Origin: an uncultured Saprospiraceae bacterium
GTDB lineage: Bacteria; Bacteroidota; Bacteroidia; Chitinophagales; Saprospiraceae
NCBI GenBank assembly: GCA_937926205.1
Contig: CALEYL010000059.1
Coordinates: 62,001 to 126,000, forward strand
Direction: 5' to 3'
Length of the DNA stretch: 64,000 nt
The position numbers and the translations under genes were made by a program. A model generated the notes under the pieces. The model was not told the origin of the DNA and searched no databases. It saw nothing but the letters and a program-made list of their open reading frames with translations. Numbering within the stretch: position 1 is the first letter of the stretch; each line of letters begins with the position of its first letter. This document shows, piece after piece, positions 57,601 through 64,000 of the stretch.

Positions 57601-60600
57601 AAGCGCCGCCGGCTTTCAGAATCGCCATAATTCCGATAATCATCTCTGCAGAACGTTCCATGCAGATGGCAACGAGCGATTCTTCTTTTACGCCTTTTTC
57701 AATAAGACAATGTGCCAGGCGGTTGACAGCCTCATTAAATTCGCGGTAAGTGAATTCCTGTTCTTCGAAAACAACCGCAATTTGGTCCGGGCGCCCGGCT
57801 GCCTGCTCTTCAAATAAGTCCACCACTGTTTTGTCATCGGGGAATGGAGTCGGCAGCGGATTAAAGGCCAGTAATTGTGCCTGCTGAGGTTCGGACAAAT
57901 AGTGGATATCCGATAATACCGTATCCAGCAAGACTTGTTCTTTTTCAGTAATGAGCTGAATTACATTCAGGATGTGATCCCTGAGGCCTTCTATTTTTTC
58001 AGGTCTGTACAAGGCAACCGGATACGTTAAGGCGCCTTCAATATAATCTCCTTTTTGACTGAAATTTACCGATAAGTCGTGCATGCTCTTGGTATCGTCC
58101 ATCAAAAAAGGCTCCATGTCAATATTTGAAAAAGACGCAAGCCCTAATTGATCAAGGGATTCAATTCCAACAGAAAGGTAGACGTCAAACAAGGGGTTTC
58201 TGTTGGATGCCCGCGGAATCTGGAGTGCGTTGACCAGCTCATAAAAAGAAAATGATTGGTGTTTGTAGGCTTCCAGAACCCTTTGCCGGATGCCTTCCAG
58301 GAGTTCTCCAAAAGTGGCTTCTTTCCGGATTTGATTTCGAAGTGCCAGAATGTTGACGAATAACCCGATTTGCTTTTCAAGATCAGGGTGCTCCCTTTCG
58401 GAGACTGCCGAGCCAATGGTAATGTCGGTTTGATCCGTGTAGCGGTAGAACAAAAAATTCAGAATGGAAAAGAAGGTCATATAAAGACTGAGTCCTTTCC
58501 GGGTACAAAATTCGAGCAGTTGGGCTGATTGTTCCGGAGAAATCCTGAAATACAGCGTATTTCCCTCGTAAGTTTTGACTTTTGGCCGGGAAAAATCAGG
58601 TACGAGTAACTGATTGGGCACAAAACCTTCGAATACATCCAGCCAGTAGGCTTTATCTCCGGCTTTTGCTTTTTTATTCAGTTGCCAGGCGGCATAGTCC
58701 TTGTACTGCACCGGTAATTCCCGGATTTCGTATGCTTTATTGTTCACAAGCGCGTTGTAACCTTCGATCAACTCTTCGAAAAGGATCAGCGTAGATTTGA
58801 GGTCGGTAATGATGTGGTGGGCGGTCATCAACATGACGTACTCGGATGTTTCCAAACGATAAAGCTTCAGGCGTATTAGCGGCCCTTTTCTTAAATCAAA
58901 GCTGGTTTTTTCTTCTTTTCTGGCTGTTTTTTCAACGCGTTCCCAGCGGTTTTCCACGCCCTGTAAATCTTCAAATTCCATCCACGCATCCAGTTCGGTA
59001 AAGGGCAGAACAAACTGATAGGGTTGGTTATCAATCGTTCGGAAAACCGTGCGCAGGCTTTCATGTCTTCGAATGATGTTTTCAAAGGCAGTTTTAAAAA
59101 AGGCAACATTGAGGTTGCCGCGTAACCTGAAAAAATCCGGCAGCACAAATCCGATGGCATTTTCCTGTTGCTGCTCAATCACCCAAATCTGCTGTTGTGC
59201 GTCTGACAGAGGATACAAACCCGCGCCGTCAACCGGATCAGCGAGGGGAATCGATTCCATGGATTCCGGCGATTTTGCAGCCAGGATGTCGGCCAGTGCT
59301 GAAAGCTCCGGGTTTAAGAAAACTTCAGGCAGCGAAACTTTGATTTGAGTTTGGGCATAAATCCGGGACATCAGCGTCATCACCAGCAGAGAGTGGCCGC
59401 CAAGTTCGAAAAAATTGTCGTGGATGCTGATGCTTTGGGATTGCAACAGATCTTGCCAGATATCTGCCAGTAACTGCTCCCACTGATTTCGCGGAGCTGT
59501 ATATTCCCGAACAGATTTTGTAAAATCAGGAAGGGGTAAGGCTTTCTTATCAACCTTGCCGTTGGCATTTACCGGCAATTCCGACAGCTCCGTCCATGAA
59601 GATGGCATCATGTATTCCGGAAGCAGGTCGCTTAAATATGCCTGCAATTCCAGCTTGTCGAATAGGGCAGACGGCACCACATAAGCAGCGAGGCGCAGCT
59701 CCCCCCGGGCATCAGGAACTGCTTTGACAGCGCAGGCTTTGACGGCCTTATGACCTGCCAGAACGGTCTCTATTTCTCCCGGTTCAACCCGGAAACCACG
59801 GATTTTTACCTGTTCGTCAATTCTACCTAAAAACTCAAGGTTTCCGCCGGGAAGCCAGCGTGCCAGGTCGCCGCTTTTGTACAGGCGTGAACTGGCATTC
59901 GGGTCGAAGGGATTTTGGATGAATTTTTCTGAGGTCAGCGCTTCCCGGTTCAGATAGCCCAGTGCTAGGGTTTCGCCTCCGATCAGCAATTCACCTGCCA
60001 CGCCAACTGGAACGAGTTTATTGAATTTGTCAACGATATAAACCTGTGTATTGGGAAGCGGCTTGCCGATAATATTGGTTTCGTAAGTATCAATATCTCT
60101 GTTGGCAATTGCGTCTATGGTCGCTTCAGTAGGCCCGTAGTGGTTGCTTATTTTTACATTCGGCAGTTTCTGTTGCAAGGCTATTACCTGCTCTTTTTTC
60201 AGGGATTCGCCCCCGGAGCAGATGCGGCTTAAGCGCATGGCTTTTGCCTGAGGATGATCGAGGGCATCAATAAAATTGCTTAAAAAGCTGGGAGTAACCT
60301 GAATGTGTGTCACCCCGGTTTTTTGGTAAAGATCAATCAAACGCCCGGTATCATAAACATCTTCCTTTTGCGGAATCTGAACGCAGGCTCCGGCAATCAG
60401 GGCAAGGAAAGATTCCAGCAGCGATACGTCAAAAACATAGTTGGTCCACATGCAGGTTTTTACCCCGGGTTCTATCCCCAATACCGCGATCATCCCGTTT
60501 AAGCGCACCAAAAGACTGCGATGCCCGATCATAACGCCTTTGGGCTTTCCGGTTGATCCTGATGTATAAATCACATAAGCCAGGTGTTTGGGGCTCACAC

Positions 60601-61816
60601 GTACCGGAAGATCTTTCATCGGTTCTTCAAGAACTTCAGGCCATATGGTGTCTGTATCAAGCAATACAAGGTCGTTTGCGCTTCCTTTAAACAAACCAAG
60701 ATGCCTGCTTTGGGTGATTACAAACCTGGCGCCAGTATCGGCAAGCAGGTATTGAATCCTGTCATGCGGATAATCGGGATCCATGGGGACATAAGCGCAC
60801 CCGGCTTTTAAAATGCCCATCATGACAATGAGCATTTCCAAAGAGCGATCCATGCAGATGGCTACCAGCTCGTTTTCTTTTATCCCGGATTTCAGGAGGT
60901 AGTTGGCCAGTTGGGTCGACTGCTCACTGAGTTCCCGATAAGACATCTGGCTGTTGTCATAAATGAGCGCGATCTTATTGGGCTGTAGTGTTGCCTGTTT
61001 TTCAAAAAGATCAATTATGGTATGGCTTTCCGGATACGGTTCATCCGTATTATTGAAGGTTATCAGCAGTTGATGCTCTTCTTCTTCAGAAAGCAGGGAA
61101 CAATCGGATATGGTTTGATGGATGTTTTCAAACTGCTTCAGAAGATTTAACAGATGTCCGGCAAATTGCTGCACAAATTCGGCTGAAAAGACCCTGGTAT
61201 TGTAGGTGAATTGAATGGAAACCGGATCGGATTCTCCGGCAGAAGAGACGGCAATATGGAAAAAGCGTTTGCCGATCTCTTCTTCAACAGGTGCATGGAA
61301 TTCGTTGTAGGAAAGCAGGACATTGGACAGCTGGTCAGGGGCAGTACGCTTGTTTTCCGGCAGGCTCAGTAAATCGAGCGGAAAATTTTGAAACCGGTAA
61401 AAATCTTTCAGACGCGCTCCAACCTGAAGGATGACTTCCCGGATGCTGTTGTCATCCAGTATTTCTAAAAAAACGGGCACAAGGCTTTCCCATTGCGTTT
61501 CACCGGCAATTCGGTTTTCCAACGGTGTCAGGAAAGCAAGGTTGTTGTTGCCGGTATACCTCGATAAAACCATAGAAACTGCGGATGCCCAAATGGTAAA
61601 GTTTTCCAGTGGCCTGTTGGCCGCATACCGCCACAGCATGGCTCTGGTGGAAGCATCCAGTAAAATGGTTTCACTGGCTCTTCCATCTTCTGTTTTACCT
61701 AACCGGTCACCTTTCAATTGAAATGGCTCGAAATAATTCGCCATTTCCTGTTCCCAGAACAAAGTGTGGGGAACATATTTTTCTCCTGAAAAGATGAATT
61801 GTTTGTTGCCAATCAT
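54674..61816 (-). CDS. NRPS, half-C-A-T-C-A-T-E (2380 aa)
   Basis: This is a two-module synthetase ending in an epimerase. Residues 1-250 resemble only the C-terminal lobe of a condensation domain: it begins at the segment LFWEQEMANYF, has NRIAG and QNFPLDLL in the usual order, and lacks any HHxxxDG lobe. A1 (about 270-770) has code DVLQCGHIDK, unassigned. T1 has its serine near 807. C2 (about 870-1290) has HHIITDL instead of HHxxxDG. A2 has code DAEDGGVLTK, unassigned, with acidic residues at 239 and 278. T2 (LGGDSIKA, serine about 1867) is followed by E (HHLIVDGISW, EGHGREN, IGWFTSLFP, NYLGQID). The tail KLNLNKLNKIFG resembles a communication-mediating donor helix. It should supply residue 1 and an epimerised residue 2 to the Asp module protein. 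Confidence 0.95.
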   Translation of the reverse strand: MIGNKQFIFSGEKYVPHTLFWEQEMANYFEPFQLKGDRLGKTEDGRASETILLDASTRAMLWRYAANRPLENFTIWASAVSMVLSRYTGNNNLAFLTPLENRIAGETQWESLVPVFLEILDDNSIREVILQVGARLKDFYRFQNFPLDLLSLPENKRTAPDQLSNVLLSYNEFHAPVEEEIGKRFFHIAVSSAGESDPVSIQFTYNTRVFSAEFVQQFAGHLLNLLKQFENIHQTISDCSLLSEEEEHQLLITFNNTDEPYPESHTIIDLFEKQATLQPNKIALIYDNSQMSYRELSEQSTQLANYLLKSGIKENELVAICMDRSLEMLIVMMGILKAGCAYVPMDPDYPHDRIQYLLADTGARFVITQSRHLGLFKGSANDLVLLDTDTIWPEVLEEPMKDLPVRVSPKHLAYVIYTSGSTGKPKGVMIGHRSLLVRLNGMIAVLGIEPGVKTCMWTNYVFDVSLLESFLALIAGACVQIPQKEDVYDTGRLIDLYQKTGVTHIQVTPSFLSNFIDALDHPQAKAMRLSRICSGGESLKKEQVIALQQKLPNVKISNHYGPTEATIDAIANRDIDTYETNIIGKPLPNTQVYIVDKFNKLVPVGVAGELLIGGETLALGYLNREALTSEKFIQNPFDPNASSRLYKSGDLARWLPGGNLEFLGRIDEQVKIRGFRVEPGEIETVLAGHKAVKACAVKAVPDARGELRLAAYVVPSALFDKLELQAYLSDLLPEYMMPSSWTELSELPVNANGKVDKKALPLPDFTKSVREYTAPRNQWEQLLADIWQDLLQSQSISIHDNFFELGGHSLLVMTLMSRIYAQTQIKVSLPEVFLNPELSALADILAAKSPESMESIPLADPVDGAGLYPLSDAQQQIWVIEQQQENAIGFVLPDFFRLRGNLNVAFFKTAFENIIRRHESLRTVFRTIDNQPYQFVLPFTELDAWMEFEDLQGVENRWERVEKTARKEEKTSFDLRKGPLIRLKLYRLETSEYVMLMTAHHIITDLKSTLILFEELIEGYNALVNNKAYEIRELPVQYKDYAAWQLNKKAKAGDKAYWLDVFEGFVPNQLLVPDFSRPKVKTYEGNTLYFRISPEQSAQLLEFCTRKGLSLYMTFFSILNFLFYRYTDQTDITIGSAVSEREHPDLEKQIGLFVNILALRNQIRKEATFGELLEGIRQRVLEAYKHQSFSFYELVNALQIPRASNRNPLFDVYLSVGIESLDQLGLASFSNIDMEPFLMDDTKSMHDLSVNFSQKGDYIEGALTYPVALYRPEKIEGLRDHILNVIQLITEKEQVLLDTVLSDIHYLSEPQQAQLLAFNPLPTPFPDDKTVVDLFEEQAAGRPDQIAVVFEEQEFTYREFNEAVNRLAHCLIEKGVKEESLVAICMERSAEMIIGIMAILKAGGAYVPIDPGYPAERINFMLKDSGYAVLIDAAFYEDFKSSSGQYPNVNPGKNPKVNNLYSVIYTSGSTGKPKGVLLEHQGLVNHIHNVKNLYYVTSDSRFLQFFNIGFDAAAEEIFTSLCFGATLCIRSEDELNPVRMLDLIRRRRITHADFSTAYFESFISSISPLDLEEKLVSCGIGGEKVNRSFIVKYREQLAAFTNRLFNVYGPTETTLTATIFNILEDDQLENRLNIPIGKPYPNRSIFILDNKGNLVPPGVYGELHIGGRGVSRGYLNRPELTSEKFISYLQLTGKPEKLYKTGDVACWLLDGNIEYSGRTDSQVKIRGYRIELGEIENKIRSHTAVEDAVVLCREKESAGKELVAYFVPSSQAGKTEPALNKTVRAFLKAELPEYMVPAILMEMKAFPLTRNGKVDKNALPNPDATAFLENEFVLPRTDIELHLASVWKELLGIQQVGIHDNFYELGGDSIKALQVSSRLYKAGLAVDVKDIFLHQTIEAIAAHIGAVSRIPDQTPVIGPVALTPIQQTFFEWSLPIPNHFNQAVLLTCPEDIRPGKLEAILSKLQEHHDMLRARFETREDGAIIQFCAAPNLPVALNSFDLSTRENHEDEIERIADEVQKSLNLEQNLWAVVHFKLAASARLLIVVHHLIVDGISWRILLEDLSTLFFQSERNATPDLSLKTDSFRVWAQELMAYAKSDRFLEEKAYWKALELEEVQVLEREKAHPHNHYQDEDKVIFALSEEDTRHLLYDVHKVFQTEINDVLLAGLSMAVNNSFGLEKLAIALEGHGRENVLDKVDVQRTIGWFTSLFPVVLEYDAEKDTISNIQNTRNMLRSIPNKGIGYGILKYLSPEALKQDVQFRLKPQISFNYLGQIDNDGEQHAFKIAPESVGQSVDGFNHRVYDFEISGMISEKRLNVGITYNHSHFHRTTIQQFADNYLLALKTCIHACLPNEMEETEGEDFTTKNIPKLNLNKLNKIFG

Positions 61817-61841
61817 TTGAATGTATTGAAGATGCCTGAGC

Positions 61842-62591
61842 TTAGGAAGTAAAAACAGGAAGGCTTTTAGCTGTGCTGAATTCTTCTGAAAGAATGTATT
61901 CGAGGTCTTTCAGCGAGTCAAAGAGTTGACCGTAATTTTCTATGATAAAATACTCGGTCTGGATCATGAGTTTGACAGGCGTGTTGATCATTTTCTGGAT
62001 GTCGAACTCGTGTTTTTCACTCGCCGGACTAAAAATGTTTTTGACTTCATCTTTTGAAGTTATGATGGCTCCTCCGTAGGGTTTGATGATGCCATCTTCC
62101 CGTATCAAACCCATTTCCAATGTGAACCAGTACAGGCTCGACATGTATTCAATGGCTTTTTCATGCTGGAGGTATTTCTTGCTGATGATACTGAATTCCA
62201 TCATGAAATTGGAAAAGACTTCATTGAGCAGCATGGGCACATGCCCGATCACATCGTGGAAAATATCCGGCCCTTTGGCATAGTCCAATTCTTCCCGCTT
62301 ACGGATAAACACGGTGACTGGAAATTGCTTGTTGATGAGCAGGTCGAAAAACTCTTTATTGGGCACCAGGCCGCTAACTTCCCGGATACGCCAACCGCTA
62401 CAGTCGTAAAGGATTTTATTGAATTCCGCTATGTTTACAATTCTGTCCGGATCAATGGCCAGCTTGTCATAACCGTTTTTGTAGACCGCTGAAGCAGATT
62501 TAACAACAGTCTCACCTTGTCGTCTATACAATAAGCTCCAGGTTTCGTGGTCTTCCGGAGTGTATAAATCGTAGTTTTGATTCAGATACAT
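61842..62591 (-). CDS. Pterin-dependent aromatic amino-acid hydroxylase family protein (249 aa)
   Basis: This is a homologue of bacterial phenylalanine hydroxylase, a mononuclear non-haem iron, tetrahydropterin-dependent monooxygenase. It has YTPEDHETWSLLYRRQ near the N-terminus, VSGLVPNKEFFDLL, and the iron triad His112 and His117 (HDVIGH) plus Glu159 (YWFTLEMGL), at spacing close to that of the characterised bacterial enzyme. It has catalytic-core length without a regulatory domain. The usual HDxFGH is HDVIGH here. The gene lies 13 nt after the truncated C-domain gene and 25 nt before an NRPS gene, so it probably makes a precursor. Cluster-borne relatives such as PacX make meta-tyrosine from Phe; para-hydroxylation of Phe or 5-hydroxylation of Trp are alternatives. 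The regiochemistry cannot be read here. Confidence 0.9.
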   Translation of the reverse strand: MYLNQNYDLYTPEDHETWSLLYRRQGETVVKSASAVYKNGYDKLAIDPDRIVNIAEFNKILYDCSGWRIREVSGLVPNKEFFDLLINKQFPVTVFIRKREELDYAKGPDIFHDVIGHVPMLLNEVFSNFMMEFSIISKKYLQHEKAIEYMSSLYWFTLEMGLIREDGIIKPYGGAIITSKDEVKNIFSPASEKHEFDIQKMINTPVKLMIQTEYFIIENYGQLFDSLKDLEYILSEEFSTAKSLPVFTS

Positions 62592-62604
62592 AGCGCGGAT
62601 ATTG

Positions 62605-64000
62605 CTAAAAGTTAAAAAATGTTTCTGTTGTTTCTTCCTCTTTTTCAGCAGGTTCCGCGGGCGATCCTATCTCATTCAGCCGCACCGACGGATTGCTGAG
62701 CACACTTCCAAGTATCGTCTGGAATACCTGGAAATATTCCTGCAGGGTTGTTGGAAGAAAAAGGTTGGTATTGTATTCGAGTATTAGTTTCAGGCTGTTA
62801 TTCTCCTGAATAAAATCGAAGAGCAGGTCGTATTTACTGTAAAGTGCGGGCAGGGGATACTCTTCAATTTGAATGCCGCTGTTCTCTGTAACCGTGGCGT
62901 TTGACCCCGAATCGGTTTTAACCGTAACCATAACATCAAATACCGGCGATCTCCCGGGCGTTTTGGGAATGTTTAAATCTCTCAGTAAATAATCAAATGG
63001 ATACAGGGCATAGGCCAGGGTTGAATTAAATTGCTGCCTGACCTGTTCCAGAAAAGTAAGAAACGGCACATCTTTTTTAAACCTGGAGCGAATGGGGATG
63101 ATGTTGAAAAAACAACCGATCACATGCTCAAGGTCGGGGTGATTCCGGTTGGCTTCAAGCGTGCCTACAATGAGGTCAACCTGATTGGTCAGGCGAAACA
63201 ACAGCACTTTTGTAAGGGTCAAAAAGAATACAAAAAGACTGATTTCGTGCGTCTGGCAAAAATCGAGCACGGCTTTGTGCTGGACCTCGCTACATTCAAA
63301 AATAAGGTTGTTGCCGTCAAAACTCTTTTTTTCCGGGCGTTTGAAATCTGTTTGTAAATTCAATACGGGCAATGTTCCTCCAAACTGCGTCCTGAAAAAG
63401 AGCTGCATTTGGCGCAGACGGTCTTCCGTGAATTGAATTTGTTCCCAGGCAGCAAAGTCTTTGTATTGGATGGACAATTTGGGGAATTGTACACTTTCCG
63501 GGACCTCGCTATGGGTCAGTAATTCTGTCAATTCTTTGATGAACAGGTCCATAGACCATTCATCCATGATGATGTGGTGGAAATTAAACAGTAAAACCGG
63601 GTTATTGTCTATGGTTTTCAGAAGGGTACACCTGAAAAGCGCCTCTTTTTCAAGGTCGAATCCCTGGCGGCATTTTTCCAAAATGGCCGTTTCCAGTTCT
63701 GATTCCCTGTACAGGCGTTCATCGGATTGATCCAGGGAGAAGCGGGCTTTATCGGGAGCGAGAATTTGTTGTTTGATGTTTCCTTCAAACCTGACGAAAT
63801 TGGTTCTGAAACTCTCGTGACGTCTGACCAAAATATCTAAGCAAGCCTCCAGTTTGGAGGTATCAAGACCGCCAATAATCCGGCAGGCGAAATAGATGTT
63901 AAATGCGCCGTCGGAGTCCTTGAGCTGTTCCTGCATCCAGATGCGCTGTTGGGCAAGGGAAAGGTCAAACAGACCGGTGTCGGATTGTTGGCTGATTCGC
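62605..64000 (-). CDS. Condensation domain protein, 5'-truncated (stand-alone C or C-terminus of an NRPS)
   Basis: The frame is open at the window's right edge. The first ATG at 63936 lies inside the domain, because upstream codons encode the C1 motif LSLAQQRIW; the real start is beyond 64000. One full C domain (about 440 residues) is visible. It has HHIIMDEWS in place of HHxxxDG (Gly replaced by Glu), then YKDFAAWEQ, ANRNHPDLEHVIGCFFN and YALYPFDYL. No A or T domain follows. The protein ends with an acidic tail, EEETTETFFNF, resembling a short docking motif. Only about a dozen residues precede the C domain here, so I cannot tell a discrete acylating C protein from the end of a multi-module synthetase. 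Confidence 0.9.
   Translation of the reverse strand, partial: RISQQSDTGLFDLSLAQQRIWMQEQLKDSDGAFNIYFACRIIGGLDTSKLEACLDILVRRHESFRTNFVRFEGNIKQQILAPDKARFSLDQSDERLYRESELETAILEKCRQGFDLEKEALFRCTLLKTIDNNPVLLFNFHHIIMDEWSMDLFIKELTELLTHSEVPESVQFPKLSIQYKDFAAWEQIQFTEDRLRQMQLFFRTQFGGTLPVLNLQTDFKRPEKKSFDGNNLIFECSEVQHKAVLDFCQTHEISLFVFFLTLTKVLLFRLTNQVDLIVGTLEANRNHPDLEHVIGCFFNIIPIRSRFKKDVPFLTFLEQVRQQFNSTLAYALYPFDYLLRDLNIPKTPGRSPVFDVMVTVKTDSGSNATVTENSGIQIEEYPLPALYSKYDLLFDFIQENNSLKLILEYNTNLFLPTTLQEYFQVFQTILGSVLSNPSVRLNEIGSPAEPAEKEEETTETFFNF

Noticed and set aside
63936..63936. ATG at 63934-63936 as the start of the edge C-domain protein
   Set aside because: Upstream in-frame codons encode the conserved first C motif (LSLAQQRIW) and stay open to the window edge.
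1..64000. tRNA, rRNA, CRISPR, IS elements, MbtH, thioesterase or regulator genes
   Set aside because: I looked for these and saw none; coding density on the minus strand leaves no gap above 124 nt.

Overview
The window is the interior of one very large non-ribosomal peptide synthetase (NRPS) operon. Every gene I can support lies on the minus strand, so transcription runs from base 64000 towards base 1. Intergenic gaps are only 13 to 124 nt. Both ends are cut: the first gene enters from beyond 64000 and the last runs off base 1. Several traits suggest a Bacteroidota (for example Chitinophagales or Saprospiraceae-like) bacterium: leader regions without clear Shine-Dalgarno sequences, AT-rich start regions, an 823-residue FtsX/MacB-type permease of the kind common in that phylum, and the style of the NRPS proteins. 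This assignment is inference.

Layout in transcription order: (1) a condensation (C) domain protein, 5'-truncated (62605-64000); (2) an aromatic amino-acid hydroxylase family protein (61842-62591); (3) a two-module NRPS, half-C-A-T-C-A-T-E (54674-61816); (4) a tryptophan 2,3-dioxygenase superfamily protein (53581-54648); (5) a CmlA-type di-iron beta-hydroxylase (51918-53540); (6-7) an ABC ATPase and its ABC-2 permease (50040-51793); (8) an FtsX/MacB-type permease (47462-49933); (9) a second CmlA-type hydroxylase (45805-47418); (10) NRPS C-A-T (42503-45727); (11) NRPS docking-C-A-T-C-A-T-E (34543-42474); (12) NRPS docking-(C-A-T)x4 (21693-34484); (13) NRPS docking-(C-A-T)x4 (8692-21603); (14) NRPS docking-C-A-T-C-A-T-C-A..., 3'-truncated (1-8611).

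Fifteen adenylation-thiolation units are complete and a sixteenth is partial. The proteins appear colinear: each C-terminal epimerase is followed by a protein starting with a D-accepting (SPLQEG-type) C domain, and four of the synthetases begin with a TubC-like docking domain. Binding-pocket codes read by eye give: ?1, ?2(epimerised), Asp3, ?4, Asn5(epimerised), Thr6, Ala/Gly7, ?8, Asp9, Ile-like10, ?11, Asp12, aromatic-like13, ?14, ?15, Asn/Asp-like16. The product is therefore probably a long acidic peptide carrying hydroxylated or oxidised residues, with beta-hydroxylation by the CmlA pair and aromatic oxidation by the hydroxylase and dioxygenase homologues. The embedded ABC genes probably serve export or self-protection.

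No thioesterase, MbtH protein, regulator, tRNA, rRNA, IS element or CRISPR array is visible. The release domain should lie beyond base 1.
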